From contig NC_039363.1 of assembly GCF_003573695.1 (NCBI RefSeq), positions 161,774,747 through 161,838,746 on the forward strand: a DNA stretch of 64,000 nt, written 5' to 3'. A program made the position numbers and the translations under genes. The DNA comes from Papaver somniferum. Lineage: Eukaryota > Streptophyta > Magnoliopsida > Ranunculales > Papaveraceae. Below the pieces are notes generated by a model. The model ran no database searches and was not told the DNA's origin. It was given only the letters and a program-made list of their open reading frames with translations. The number at the start of each line of letters is the position of its first letter. Within the stretch, counting starts at the first letter, position 1. Shown here in pieces: positions 22,076-33,967 of this stretch.

Positions 22076-22836
22076 ACATCAAAGGCCACGATTCCTCTCA
22101 AGATGCAAAATCTCGACCGTCGAAGGTCGCCACTGAGCCGACACATCTCTCAAGCTCAACTTATCAAACACCAGCGACATGCTACACGTTTTCCACGAAA
22201 ACACTCGAGACATCAATACATGTCACAAACTGGGGGATGCTCTTTAGGGTTTTGGTTTGGAGGTTTACAACGTGCGGCATACACAAATGCCCGTTTCAAG
22301 ACAGTGTATTGAGAATAAAACGGTTAGCAAATGCAGTAAGTAATGGTGAAACGCTCTTTCATTATGGAACATCAATTCCATCAATATCAGTCGTTACCAC
22401 CTCTTCCCATTTAACTCATCTGTTTCTTTTTCTTACGAGGCCAGAGTACGTTTCACTTAGACTTGTATAAATAAGTCTTACCTATTTCCACCAAAACAAC
22501 AAGTTTTTAGTCAGGAGAAATACAATACTTAGAAAGGCAACTTTGCTAGCTTTCCCAAAAGCTTTCACCTTCTGATACAAGTCAAGTAATACTCTTCCAG
22601 AACTGTTCTGGTCTCAACACTCTCTTCGCTTCCCTACCTAAATCAGCCCTTCTCCTCCTCTTTGTGACCGAAGCAAATCCGGAACGGCCATTTCTTGGTT
22701 TAGGCCGGAGTTGTACAGATTGATCTCTCGAATATAAAGTACTCCCGTGCAGTACATTTGTTTAGGGTTTAGATCTGTTTCTCACTCACTTACCGGAATT
22801 ACTAAAATCGGCAGAAACGATTTTCACCCATAAACA

Positions 22837-23713
22837 ACTTGACAAAAGTAAAAGTGTTTATGTCTCAGAGGATGATATTTCTGAGACTGATTCATCAGAT
22901 GAAGATCTTGAAAAATCAATCTCTATGATCACAAGACAATTTAGGGATCTTCTATTGAAGAAAAGTAAACGGTATTCAAGAGACAAACCTAGGTCGTCAG
23001 TTAAACCTCACAATCGCAATCCTCCTAAAAACAGGGATGCTGATGAGGCGGATGACGAGGATGTGCCACAATGCTTTAAGTGTAAAGGTTTTGGTCATTT
23101 TGCAAATGAGTGTCCAAATCGTAGAATATACACTGGGAACAAAGGTCTTGCTGCAACTCTTGATGAAATGTCTGATCACCATGATTCCAATGAAGACGAA
23201 AAATCAAGTGTTGCACTTCTTTGTGAAGATATCGATTTTGATAACTGTAGCAATACATACATCAATCTTGATATTCTTCCAGAAAGAAACTCAACCAATT
23301 TGGAAGAAGAAATTAACCTTTCTGTTGGAAACCCTTTGTCTGATTTTCCAGGTTCCACTCTGTGCCTAGCAGCTTGCACATCTCGGGCGTCTGAATCAGC
23401 TTATCCATCGACATGCTCTTATTGTTCACTCAAAGGTCATGAACTTTCAAAGTGTTTTAATTATAAAAACAAGAGGAGACATGTCAAAATACTTCAACGA
23501 AGAGAAAATCGCCTAGCAAACAAGCTCAAACTTGTTCAAAAAACTACTGAGGTATGTAAGATTTTATCCTCTTCAAAGAAGTTGGTTTCCAAAGATAGGT
23601 CAAGACCACTAGAAAAAAGAGTATGGTCTAAACACATTGATAGACAGGGATCTATGAATTCCTTTCAAAAGGGTCATGGTGGACAAATTGTTGTTCACCA
23701 CAGCACAACTTAA
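22837..23713 (+). pseudogene. Element A gag, C-terminal part with CCHC knuckle
   Basis: The open frame from 22838 continues the gag after H. It has an acidic stretch, MITRQFRDLL, and a zinc knuckle CFKCKGFGHFANEC (Cys at 23072; C-x2-C-x4-H-x4-C). A second Cys/His segment (CSYCSLKGHELSKC, about residue 170) matches C-x2-C-x4-H-x4-C too, so there may be two knuckles. A basic C-terminal region ends at a TAA at 23711. The matching region of element C is 51791-52670. In intact elements it would package RNA; here the N-terminal half is broken. Confidence 0.88.
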
Positions 23714-24086
23714 TTGTCTTATTTTGGTGCATCTGGTCTCATGTGCCTGATTAAAAGAGACAAGATTGTGCACACCTCATGCTTAAAAGGAAAAAAAAAA
23801 CACTTTTTGTTTTGCTTTTCTTAGATTTGCTGTATGATTTGGAATTCTTTCATATCTAATTGATATTGGAAGGAACCTCTTTGTTTATCAAAAGAGGGTT
23901 ATTCTCGACAATTCTACTCTTTTTAGGGTTGTGAATTGTGCATGCGTGAACCTGTACTGTTTAAGGTTCCGTGACCATACATTCCTTTTTCCTTCTCTGA
24001 AACTCTTTTCATCATAAGACTACCTGTTGAATTTATATTGTGATTTCCTCTCACAAACCCATACACGTATGGAGACTCCAAGCATC
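23714..24086. other. Element A spacer between gag and second ORF
   Basis: Non-coding; aligns with 52671-52980 of element C. Confidence 0.6.
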
Positions 24087-24457
24087 ATGTGTTCTGATGG
24101 AAAAGATATTAATATGATTGTTAAGCCATCAATCATGAAGGAAAAATAAAAATATCCAGTGCCTCCAACTTTGAAAAGAAAAATAAGGAATGTGAGGAAG
24201 TTAAGTGTTGTTCCTTCAAATTCTCAAAAGTTTTCTGATGTTCTTGAAGAGTTGAAGGAAGCAAGGAAGGAGATTAAACAAATAAAGGCTTTTGTTATGA
24301 GAACTCTTGAATTTCAAAAGGCCCTGGTTTGACATCATCAGCTTAGAAGGTTTGTTGGAATTGACTCCTTTCTCCATGACCCTATGTACCAATGGTTGTT
24401 GACGACAAGGAGTTCGGGGACGATAAAGAATTCTTCAGAGGTCTCAATGTCTGGTAA
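24087..24457 (+). pseudogene. Element A second ORF, small basic protein, broken
   Basis: Begins MCSDGKDINMIVKPSI and aligns with the intact 121-codon ORF of element C (52981-53346). A stop follows about 20 codons in, and the end is out of frame with the start. Family unknown. Confidence 0.75.
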
Positions 24458-26021
24458 ATCTTCTTTGTTATGTTTTTAGAAGAATAACTAGGGTTTGGAA
24501 TAACCATTATTATGATTACACATAGCTATGTCCAACGATTTTCATCTTCATTGTTTTTAGATTTATTTGTTTAAATTCTAAAGTATTTTGGAAGATGATT
24601 TTTGCAATTTTAATCTTTATGATTTTATATATTGCAAATTGTTATGAGATATGTTGTTTACGTCCGTGAACCTGTGACTGTTCCATACTTATTCAAAAGT
24701 TATCTCTATTATGTCGATATGAATGTATTAATGAAAGATAGAATGAACTTTTGACATTACAAAAGTTAAAGCCTTTTATGTCATATTTTGATGGAAGACA
24801 GGATAAAACTTTTTTTTACGAGGATTAAGTCTATTGTATGTCATTGTGAAAATAGTGATGGAAAATAGAATGAATCTTTGTCTATTCCGCAGTATTGGTC
24901 GATCTCCGATGCACATTTTTGTGCAAATGTTGTGTTGCTCCGTAAGGTTTCTTGTGTATGAGCATAAACGATTGAGTTAATCATTCTTATCATTAACTTA
25001 GTTGTTGCTCTGTAAGGTTCCTTATGATTGAGCATGACCGACTAAATTAATCATTTTATTTTGGTTATTTTAGTTATTGCTCCATAAGTTATCTTATGTC
25101 GAGCATGACCAATTGAATTGATTACTTTCTTGTGGTTAGTTGTGTATTCCGATTGAATTAATCATGGGTTTTCTTGTGATTAATTTGATTGTATTTTTGA
25201 TTTAATTAATTATGGGTTCTCTTGTGGTTATTTCAATTGATTTTTTTGGATTCAAATTCATGTTTTCATGTGATTTGACTATATCCAAAGAAATCCTTCT
25301 TTTCTTGTGAAAGTAAGGTCGCCTTTGTTGTTCTTTCGGGAATGACATTTTATGGGGGAGAGTTCATTTTGAACTTGTGCTTAATTGCCAAATATTTGTG
25401 GGGAGTGCGGTTTTGGAATATTTAAGGGTTATCTTGTATCTTTATTAACTCCTTGATGAATGCAATTAACTTCGGCTTTATGATTGCATCTAAATTTATT
25501 GGTATGTTAATACACCGTTTGGTCATGAAGTATCTCCGTGGAAATTTCATTAGGATCCCACTAATTCTCGTACCTTTGCCAATTTTTTTGACAAAAAGGG
25601 GTAGAATTAATGTGTAGTTCACACTACAAATACATATGGTTTACGGATCATTATATAAGGGGGAATGATTTTCATGTTGAGATATGTATTGACTAAGGAG
25701 GAGTGATACATATCACCATAGTATTGTTGTCAAAGTCGTGATACAGTTGAGCTTTGATGTTGTGTAATAATACTATGACATTGTATAACAATGATTGAGA
25801 GAATTTTGTTTTCTCATTGTTATAGCTACGGATCTTCAAAAACTGTGATGCTGAACTTACAACCTTTAGGATCATGGAGTACTTGGAAGTGACGAAGATT
25901 TCGAGTCGCGTTGAAGATGCCAAGGAGATCAAGCATGTGGATGAGAAGCTACATTTTTTTATCTTTTTTGTAACCAATATGCATTGATAGTTTTGTCAGT
26001 AAAATTGAAAAAAGGGGGGAT
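24458..26021. other. Element A 3' interior, non-coding, with hairpin-like tandem array
   Basis: No ORF recognised. About 24930-25260 has ~70-bp tandem units with CTCCGTAAGGTTCCTTATG-like inverted repeats followed by GAGCATGACC and AATTAATCAT. 25560-25700 holds conserved blocks shared with B and C. Ends in the polypurine tract 26008-26020. Confidence 0.7.
24930..25260 (+). repeat. Diverged ~70-bp tandem array with TAAGG-TT-CCTTA hairpins (A)
   Basis: Units start near 24941 (CCGTAAGGTTTCTTGTG), 25012 (TGTAAGGTTCCTTATG) and 25081 (CCATAAGTTATCTTATG), each followed by a GAGCAT box. Confidence 0.75.
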
Positions 26022-28508
26022 TGTTAGAGCATTGCTCGGTCGAACTCGCATGCGTTGCTATCTCAAGTATGTTTGTCAATGTTAGTGATCAAAACTATAA
26101 GTCTTGATTTCTAGCCTATTTATAGATGTCTTAGACAATGACATAGATAGTATAGTTGAGCTTAGATCTCTCGGTGTTCATCTCTTGAAGACGAAGGGAG
26201 CTTGTGGAACTTCTTCGACAAAAGGTATGTGGAGACTAGAACTCATCTAGCACTTGGAAAGTCTATTTCTACTATCTCCTATATCGAGACATAAGTCGTG
26301 TTAAGATATAGTTTTCTCTATACACATTTGAGATTTCGAGCTGAGTATATCTCGCTTACATATTTCTCGAAAAATGTGTTGGTAAGCTTTCGCTTCGACC
26401 AAGTTCATCTTATATCATGAGAAAATTGCCGAGTAACATCTTACATGGTTTGTGTGATACAATCATTTGATGTAGGTTTGGAATGTTTCGATAATGATTA
26501 TTTCAATATCTTGAAAATTGCTTTGATGCTAATAGTGTGTAAAAACGACTATTGTCATTATAGAAGAATGTTTCAATGATCGAAATAAAGAGTTGACGAT
26601 GTAACCATCTTTGGATATAAGCATATATAGTGTGTTCGCACATTAGTGTATAAATCGATAAACCGGAAGCCAAGAGTATGCATGTGTGTATACGAAATTG
26701 GTGAATGAGACAAGATAAGTATGCGTACCCGTACGCCTACTGGCGGAAGTTTTCGAACCGAAAATATCTGCTGAGTTTGGGAATTACAAACTCCTAAACT
26801 AGTCACCTTAAGTATGCGTACCGTACGTATACTGGCGGAAGTTTTCGAACCGAAAATTTCTGCTAAGTTCGGAAACTTAACAAACTCAACATCCAGTTGC
26901 TTAAGTACGCACACCCCTACGCATACTTAAGCTGGTTACTTTGTTAAATCGGTCAGTTCATGGACATAAACATTTAAATCATAAGGAATGCAATCTTTGT
27001 AAACCGTGGCTATAATGTCCATGATTGATTCAAGTGAATCAAACCGATTTGGTTTCAGTTGTGTTTTCTAAACAATTGAACAACTCCTTAACTAGATTCA
27101 TTTGCGTCATTTGAACTAGTTATGGTTAAGATGAATAAGGTTGATATGAGAGTAATCATATGGCTAACCTCGGTTAACTATTTGTGAACCAACCTGGTGT
27201 ACAAGTTTAGGTACGGTTACATAAACCTAAATGAGGATACATTTCATTTGTGTGTAACAAGCTAAGTTCGATCTAACGGTTGAAAGATATTAGCTTGGTT
27301 GAATCAGGTTTTTCATCTAACGGTGATTATTGAACGCTTTGTTACCAAGGTAACTTGGATTGCAAACCCTGATTTGAAAACTATATAAAGGAGAACTCTA
27401 GCAACTGGGAAAACTAATACCCACACCTCCTGTGTGTTACTAGTTGCATAACTAGAGTCTATTCTCCTTTAACCTTAGGTTTCTTCTCGAGCCCCATAGG
27501 TTAACGACTTGAAGACTTCATTGGGATTGTGAAGCCATACCCAACCATTATTTTTGTAGTTGTGTGATCTGATCTTGTTATTTATATCGTGTTGAGTGCA
27601 ATTGAAATAATTGGATCGAGATTTTATATCTCTGATAGGCAAGATAGAAAAGTAATCACAAACAAACTTCGTCTCATTGTTTGTGATTCCACAATAACTT
27701 GTTTCGCTAGTCGATTAAGTTTATTGTGAGGTGATTGATAATACTAGGCTGTTCTTCGGGAATATAAGTACGGTTTATCAATTAGTTCTTGTTCACCTTG
27801 ATTTATCAAAATACGGAACAAAAACTCTTGGGTATTTCTGTGGGAGACAGCTTTATTCAGTCCTATAGACTTTTTTGGGTGAGACGGATTTGTCTATCAA
27901 GTCTTCGACTTTGGGTCGAAGCAACTCTTAGTTGTGGGTGAGATCATCTAAGGGAATCAAGTGCGTAGTATCCTGCAGGGATCAGGGACGTAAGGAGCGC
28001 AACTGTACCTTGAATTAGTATGAGATTGATTAGGGTTCAACTACAGTCCAGTTCGAAGTTAATTGGTAGTAGGCTAGTGTCTGTAGCGGCATAATACAGT
28101 GTAGTGTTCAATCTGGACTAGGTCCCGGGGTTTTTCTCCATTAGCGGTTTCCTCGTTAACAAAATTCTGGTGTCTGTGTTATTTCTTTTCCGCGTTATAT
28201 TTTGTTATATAATTAAAATATCACAGGTTGTGCGTTAAGATCAACCAATTAGAATATTCAGCCTTGGGTTGTTGATTTACATTGATTGACACTTGAAAAT
28301 TGGTCTTTGGTACCGTTCAAGTTACTCCTCTTATTCAATCGGGCTCGCATACTTCTATTTGCTGATTGCATATTGAATTAAGATTAAAGATATTAAACTC
28401 TTTGATATAGTTTATTCTAGATTGAGTATGACTGTCTAGTTGATTCTATGGAAAATGTATTGGAGTAAGTCCTCTCAGATTGCCAAACGAATTGTTGGGT
28501 GTGGTTGT
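26022..28508 (+). repeat. Element A 3' LTR, main part
   Basis: Same sequence as 13365-15893 with scattered differences. Interrupted by B after GTTGT (28504-28508); the last 18 bp (TAGACCCCCGCATTTTCA) are at 36359-36376. Confidence 0.92.
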
Positions 28509-30888
28509 TAAAAAGCGGGGTTCTAACAACACCACCCAATATTTCGCTTAACATTCTGTATGGACTAACTCCGAAAAACTTTCTAGAGAATCAAATAGAC
28601 AGTCAGACTCAATCTAGGTAAAAGTATCTCAAGGAGTTAATATCTCTCTCTTGTTTTGATTTACTCAAGCTAATAGAAATCAGCGAGTCCTAATCAAACA
28701 CAAGGAATAACTTGGACGGTACCAAAGACCAATGTCCAAGGATCAATCAATAACAATCAACAACCAAAGTTTGGATTAATCTAAACGCACAACCTGTATT
28801 ATTTCAATTATAAAGATAAACAATATAATGCGGAAACTAAAAAAACACAGACACCAGAAATTTTGTTAACGAGAAAACCGCAAATGCAGAAAAACCCCGG
28901 GACCTAGTCCAGATTGAATACACACTGTATTAAGCCGCTACAGATACTAGCCTACTCCAAGCTAACTTTGGACTGGACCATAGTTGAACCCCAATCAGTC
29001 TCCCACTGATCCAAGGTACAGTTGTACACCCTACGCCTCTGATCCCAGTAGGATACTGCGCACTTGATTCCCTTAGTTGATCTACCCACAACTAAGAGTT
29101 GCTATGACCCAAAATCGCAGGCATTAACAATAAACAAATCTGTCTCACACAGACAAGTCTATCAAATGATCAATCTGTCTCCCACAGAAAAACCCTAAAG
29201 TTTTTGTTATGTCCTTTGATAATAATCAAGGTGAACAGGAACCAATTGATAATCCGGTCTTATATTCCCGAAGAACAGCCTAGATTAAACAATCACCTCA
29301 CAACAATCTTAATCGTATGGTAGCGAAACAAGATGTTGGGGAATCATAAACAATGAGACGAAGATGTTTGTGATTACTTTTTATATCTTGCCTATCAGAG
29401 AAATCAAACAATCTCAAGCCAATCAATATGACTGTACTGTTATGATAGAAGATGCAAGATCAGATCACACAACTATGATAAAAGTAGTATCGGTCTGGCT
29501 TCACAATCCCAATGAAGTCTTTAAGTCGTTAACCTGGTTTTAGAAGAAGAAAACCAAAGGTTAAAGGAGAATCGACTCTAGCACGCAAACTAGTATCACA
29601 CGTAAGGTGTGGGGATTAGTTTTACAGAGCTGCTAGATGTCCCCTTGTATAGCCTTTCAAATCAGGGTTTTGCCTTAGTTACAAAGCAATCAATATCCAC
29701 CATTAGATGAAAACCTGATTTAGATTCAAGCTAATATTTCTCAACCGTTAGATCGAAAACTTAGCTTGTCATACACAAATGAACTGCACGCTTCTAGGTT
29801 TGTTAACCATACCCAAACGTGTGCATTGTTGGTTCAACAATAGTTTACCAAAAGGTTAACCATATGAGCATTTTATACCAACCATGTTCTTCTTCACCAT
29901 AACTAGCTCAAATGACTCAAATGAACTAGTTAAGATAGTTGTTCGATTGCAAGGAAATCTTATGTAACTACACAAGACACAATTGAAGCAAAGATGATTT
30001 GATTCACTCGAATTGGTTCATGAACTTTAATAGCCACGGTTTGCAAAAGCATTCTTTAGTCTTTTAAGATTAAGTTTAGAAATCATCTTTAGATATATAA
30101 CCTTCTCAAGTTCGCAGACTAGGATCGCGGACTTAAGACACCGGATAGAGTTTACAAACTCCGACAGAAATTCTCGGGTTTGAAAACTTCGCCGGTTACC
30201 GGACTTGGTTCGCGCAAGTAGTTTGTCAACTCCAGCAGAAATTCTCGGGTTTGAGAACTTCCACAGTTCGTGTACTGAGTTCGCGGACTTGGCACTTGCC
30301 ATACTTCCGGTTCTCTTGATCAACAAAGTTCGAGAACTTCGGTTCAAGGAATCCATTGGTTATGTAATCTAAATTCTCATTCCAATCATTGAAACATTCT
30401 TAGAGGATGTTATATAGTTGTTACACTCATTTCTCGACAAAGCAATTTCCAAAGTGATTGAAGCATCCATGACTTTCGTCACTAGGTATAGATAAACTTG
30501 GTCGAAGCGAAAAGCTTACCAACACATATTTCGAGATATATATAGGCGAGGTATACTCGGCTCGAAATACCAAATGTTTATAATCTAGTTTATATACATA
30601 GCATACGACTTTTGTCTCAAAGAGTAGGAGATAGAATAGATAGACTTTTGAGTGACAGATAAGTTCAAGTCTCCACATACCTTTTTGTCGACCACCAGTT
30701 CCTTAAGTAGATCTTCTACTTGTATGATGAATCGCCATGAAGTTCTTGAGCTCAACTACACTTACTATCCTAGTCCGAGACTTAGCTATAAGAGACTAGA
30801 AATCAAGACTTATAGTTTTGATCACTAACATTGACAAACATGCTTGAGATAGCAAGGCATGCGAGTTTGACCGAGCAGTGCTCTAACA
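28509..30888 (-). repeat. Element B 3' LTR
   Basis: Near-identical to 33968-36353. On minus it begins TGTTAGAGCACTGCTCGG (30888 downward). Its motif region (about 30110-30300) carries GTTCGCGGAC-type motifs in place of A's GTATGCGTAC. Confidence 0.92.
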
Positions 30889-32523
30889 ATCTCCCCCTTT
30901 GTCAATGTTAGTGACAAAACTATTAATACATATGGAATACAAAAAAGATAATGAAACTTTAGTAGCTCCTATTCCACATGTCTAATCTTCAACATTCCTC
31001 GAAATCTTCGTCATTTCCAAGTACTCCAATGATCCCAAAGGTTGTAAGTTTAGCACCATCGTTGTTGAAGATTCGTAGCTATAAAAATGAGAAAGCATCG
31101 GTCTCGATCATTGTTATACAATGTCATAGTATTATTACACAATGTCAAAGTATCACAACTTCAACAATAATACTATGGTGATATGTATCGCTCCCCCTTA
31201 GTCAATACTCCATCTCACATGAAAACCACTCCCCCTTACACAATGATCCGAAAACCATATGTATATGTAGTGTGAACTACATATTAATTCTCCCCCTTTT
31301 TGTCAATAAAATTGGCAAAGGTATAAGAACTGGATCATAATGAAATTTCCGTAAGAGACATTTCATGACTGAGAGAAAGAAACACACATCATCTTATTTA
31401 GATGCAATCATATAGCCGAAGCTAACAACATTCATCAAGGAGTTTAAAGATACAAGATAACCCCTCCAAAATTCCACAGCCGCACGCCCCTCAAGATATG
31501 ACCGTTAAGCACAAGTTCAAAAGAACTCTCCCCCATTTGATGTCATTCCCGAAATAACAACAACGAGCGACCTTAATTTCAAGAGAAAGGAAGGATTTTT
31601 ATTGGACACTAAAACCATGAGAATGATTTTTATATCCAAAACTCAATCAAATTATTCATAAGTAAACCCATGAATAATTTAATCGGAATACATAATCAAA
31701 TTAAACACAAAAGTGATCAATTTAATTCATTGTGCTCAACATAAGTAAACTTACGAAGCAACGACTAAGATAACCATACAAGAGAGTGATTGGCTTAATC
31801 GTTCATATACTCAACACAAGAGAACTTGTGGAGTAATAACTAAATAACCAAGAAGATGACTAATGTAGTTCTAAATGCTCAACATAAAGTATGTCACGGA
31901 ACAACCTACAAAGCTAATAAAAAGTAATCAACCTGGTTGTAACGTGCTCAACATAAGATACATTACGGATCCTCACGGTAATACAAAAAGATGGATCAAT
32001 GAAGATCAATACCGTGGAATACACAAGGATTCATTCTTTTGCACAAGCATATACAATAGCAATAATCCTTGGATACAAAAGATTTTAACCTATCTTTTGT
32101 CAAAGATTGACAATATAGGCTTAACTTTTGTAGTTGTTGTCAAGAGTTCATCGATCTTATATCAATATTTGCATATTGACAGGTGAAGGAGTTAACATTA
32201 GACAACATATGGGCATTTTATGTAGCAAGTTTTAATTTGAAAGATAAACATTCAAAAGCTAAACATAAGAGTTATTACAGCCCATAAAGTAACTTGTAAG
32301 ACACAAGAGAAGACTAAGCTTGATTGCGATAATATTTCTCAGCAATCTTACAAACCGGTTCAGAGAGTTCAGGATGAGCTTCCAACACAAAGCTTAGTTG
32401 TCTTGAAGACACTTAATTCTTACATCACGTGGGTCTTCAGAAATGACTGGTTTCTTCAATTTGTTGATGTTTGTCTGAGACAGAGGAGAAGGATATCCAG
32501 TGCAGATGCCAATGGTCTTGACC
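30889..32523. other. Element B 3' interior, non-coding, hairpin-like array on minus
   Basis: Homologous to the 3' interior of A and C read on minus. The array units lie near 31742, 31808, 31877 and 31948 (GCTCAACATAAG...CTTACGGA on plus). 31950-32010 preserves the uninterrupted target of the solo LTR found in C. Confidence 0.75.
31735..31990 (-). repeat. Diverged ~70-bp tandem array with hairpins (B)
   Basis: Four units with GCTCAACATAAG on plus followed by an inverted partner such as ACTTACGAAGC (31742), ACTTGTGGAG (31808), GTCACGGAAC (31877) and CATTACGGATC (31948). Confidence 0.75.
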
Positions 32524-32937
32524 TTAAATTGACTGCAGATCCTCAATTTGTATACCCCCAACCATTATTTTGAAGTAACATCTGATTTTGTCTGCTGCAT
32601 GAAGGTTAGCATAAAACTGGCAAGTCATCTCAGGATAAGACGACCCAAGACCATCATGAATATATCCCCACTCATGTTGATTCATGAACTGATGAAACTC
32701 CGGTTCGCTAACAATGCGATCATAAATTCTTTCAACAACAAAATTACCTTTTAGAAACTTAACATACTTATCCCTAGCAGTAATACTAACAAAGCTAATT
32801 CGAAGGGCAGGATCATAATAAGGCTGGGATATGTCTAAACCAATCTCATCATCTTCAAATTCTACATCACTATCAAGTTCTCGAAATGGTTGAGCAATTG
32901 AGCTTTCACCACGACTTAACCTTTTCCTAGACGCCAT
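32524..32937 (-). CDS. Element B ORF, putative plant-transposon protein domain (EFYANL-like)
   Basis: A 138-codon frame from ATG 32937. After a Ser/Arg-rich and acidic start it has FVVERI, HEWGYIH and CQFYANL followed by a VGGIQI segment. This order (VxER, W, FYANL, V-G) resembles a domain common in ORFs of plant non-autonomous retroelements. A stop after about codon 138 cuts the domain; the frame appears to continue shifted to about 32400. Upstream, 32940-33110 read on minus looks like a CT-rich 5' leader. Function unknown. Confidence 0.55.
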   Translation of the reverse strand: MASRKRLSRGESSIAQPFRELDSDVEFEDDEIGLDISQPYYDPALRISFVSITARDKYVKFLKGNFVVERIYDRIVSEPEFHQFMNQHEWGYIHDGLGSSYPEMTCQFYANLHAADKIRCYFKIMVGGIQIEDLQSI

Positions 32938-33556
32938 GAGAAGGCAACAGTGAAGAAGACAACTTACTTGGTTCGCTAACTGTTGTTAACAGTGGAGTAC
33001 ACAAACGAGCTTAGAAAAACAAACCGTCTTCGACCCAGGAAGCACCGTCTTCTTCTGATTCCGAAACTATCAACCACTAGAAGAAGGTTCAAGAAAATGG
33101 AGGAAGAGATATGTGAACTGTTTGGGTTTCTCTCAATTTCTCGTACTCAAGAAGGTGAAGAGAACAATAACTAAAGCAAAATCCTTTTTAATATGTCAAG
33201 CAAACAAGCTGACACATTCGAGAACTGGACTCGTGCGTGAGACGGTTCCTAAACCAAGGGGTGCGAACTGCACGTGTTGGCTAAGGATGTGTTTGGTACA
33301 CAAGTACCATTTTTCAAGAGAGTTTGCATACCATGACACCATGAGAGAGCTTCCTTCCAACAGCTCTTAGAACACGAGGTGTTGAGGCCATCCCAGAACA
33401 TAGTAATTATAGAACAACCAAAGAGAATTATCAGTGTTGAAGAATTGAAGATCTGATTTCGCTTTTTCCATCCAGTCGGGATATGTTCATGAAGATAATT
33501 ACCAGGGATTGGGTAATGACAAAATTTATTCGTAACGAGGTGTCCATGTGACTGAG
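32938..33556. other. Element B interior spacer
   Basis: No recognised coding sequence. The part next to the 32937 ATG resembles a gene leader on minus; the rest is unassigned. Confidence 0.4.
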
Positions 33557-33901
33557 TTATAAATTTCCTTGAACTAGAACCAGTGGGTTGCTACAAGGTT
33601 CCAGACAAGAGTCACAGTTCTCATTGATGATTGAATCAATGTTAACCTCTACAAGAATATTATTTGCCCTAGCTTGATTTAACCTTTCAAGGGATGCTTT
33701 CTCATTCTGGAGACACACATCAACATCAGAAGACAAGATTTCAAGCTTCTTTTCAATTTCAGAAAAGATTTCAAGGGATTTTGTACCTGGTGAAGGTTTA
33801 GATAGAATTTTTTTTACGGATTTTAAAAAATCAGTCATCAAAGAGAATTCTGAAATCCCTGGATCTGGTGGTACATTTATTGAGATAGCATAACAGTCCA
33901 T
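33557..33901 (-). CDS. Element B first ORF with gag-like first residues
   Basis: A 114-residue frame from ATG 33901, just inside the primer site. Its first 12 residues (MDCYAISINVPP) match the gag starts of A (MDKGVISIKVPP) and C (MDRGAISTNIPP). The remainder is unrelated to gag: a predicted helical segment (KSLEIFSEIEKKLEIL) and a Cys pair (CDSCLEPC). Looks like the product of recombination just after codon 12. Function unknown. Confidence 0.6.
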   Translation of the reverse strand: MDCYAISINVPPDPGISEFSLMTDFLKSVKKILSKPSPGTKSLEIFSEIEKKLEILSSDVDVCLQNEKASLERLNQARANNILVEVNIDSIINENCDSCLEPCSNPLVLVQGNL

Positions 33902-33953
33902 AGAGTCAGATCGCTACAAACACAGACTTGTAAGGTCTTGAACGTGTTTGCCT

Positions 33954-33965
33954 GCTCTGATACCA
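33954..33965 (-). other. Element B primer-binding site (tRNA-Met type)
   Basis: Plus strand reads GCTCTGATACCA, the complement of TGGTATCAGAGC, two bases from the LTR at 33968. Confidence 0.9.
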
Positions 33966-33967
33966 AT

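Larger units (their letters stand above)
16343..22836 (+). mobile_element. Element H: non-autonomous Ty3/gypsy-type element, 5' LTR truncated
   Basis: A 222-bp remnant of the 5' LTR (16343-16564) closely matches the end of the 3' LTR (about 20745-22836). The primer site TGGCGACCACAGTGGGA (16567-16583) is of a gypsy (Tat-like) type, and a purine tract AAGCAGGGGACTT precedes the 3' LTR. The interior has no gag or pol that I can recognise; it is instead full of tandem arrays. No TSD remains, because the start of the 5' LTR is deleted together with about 250 bp of the host gag. Confidence 0.82.
20745..22836 (+). repeat. Element H 3' LTR with two satellite-like arrays
   Basis: Starts TGATGGTGG after the purine tract and ends CATAAACA. 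About 1.2 kb of its 2.1 kb is tandem repeats (next two entries). The start is inferred from the purine tract, because the matching part of the 5' LTR is gone. Confidence 0.75.
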
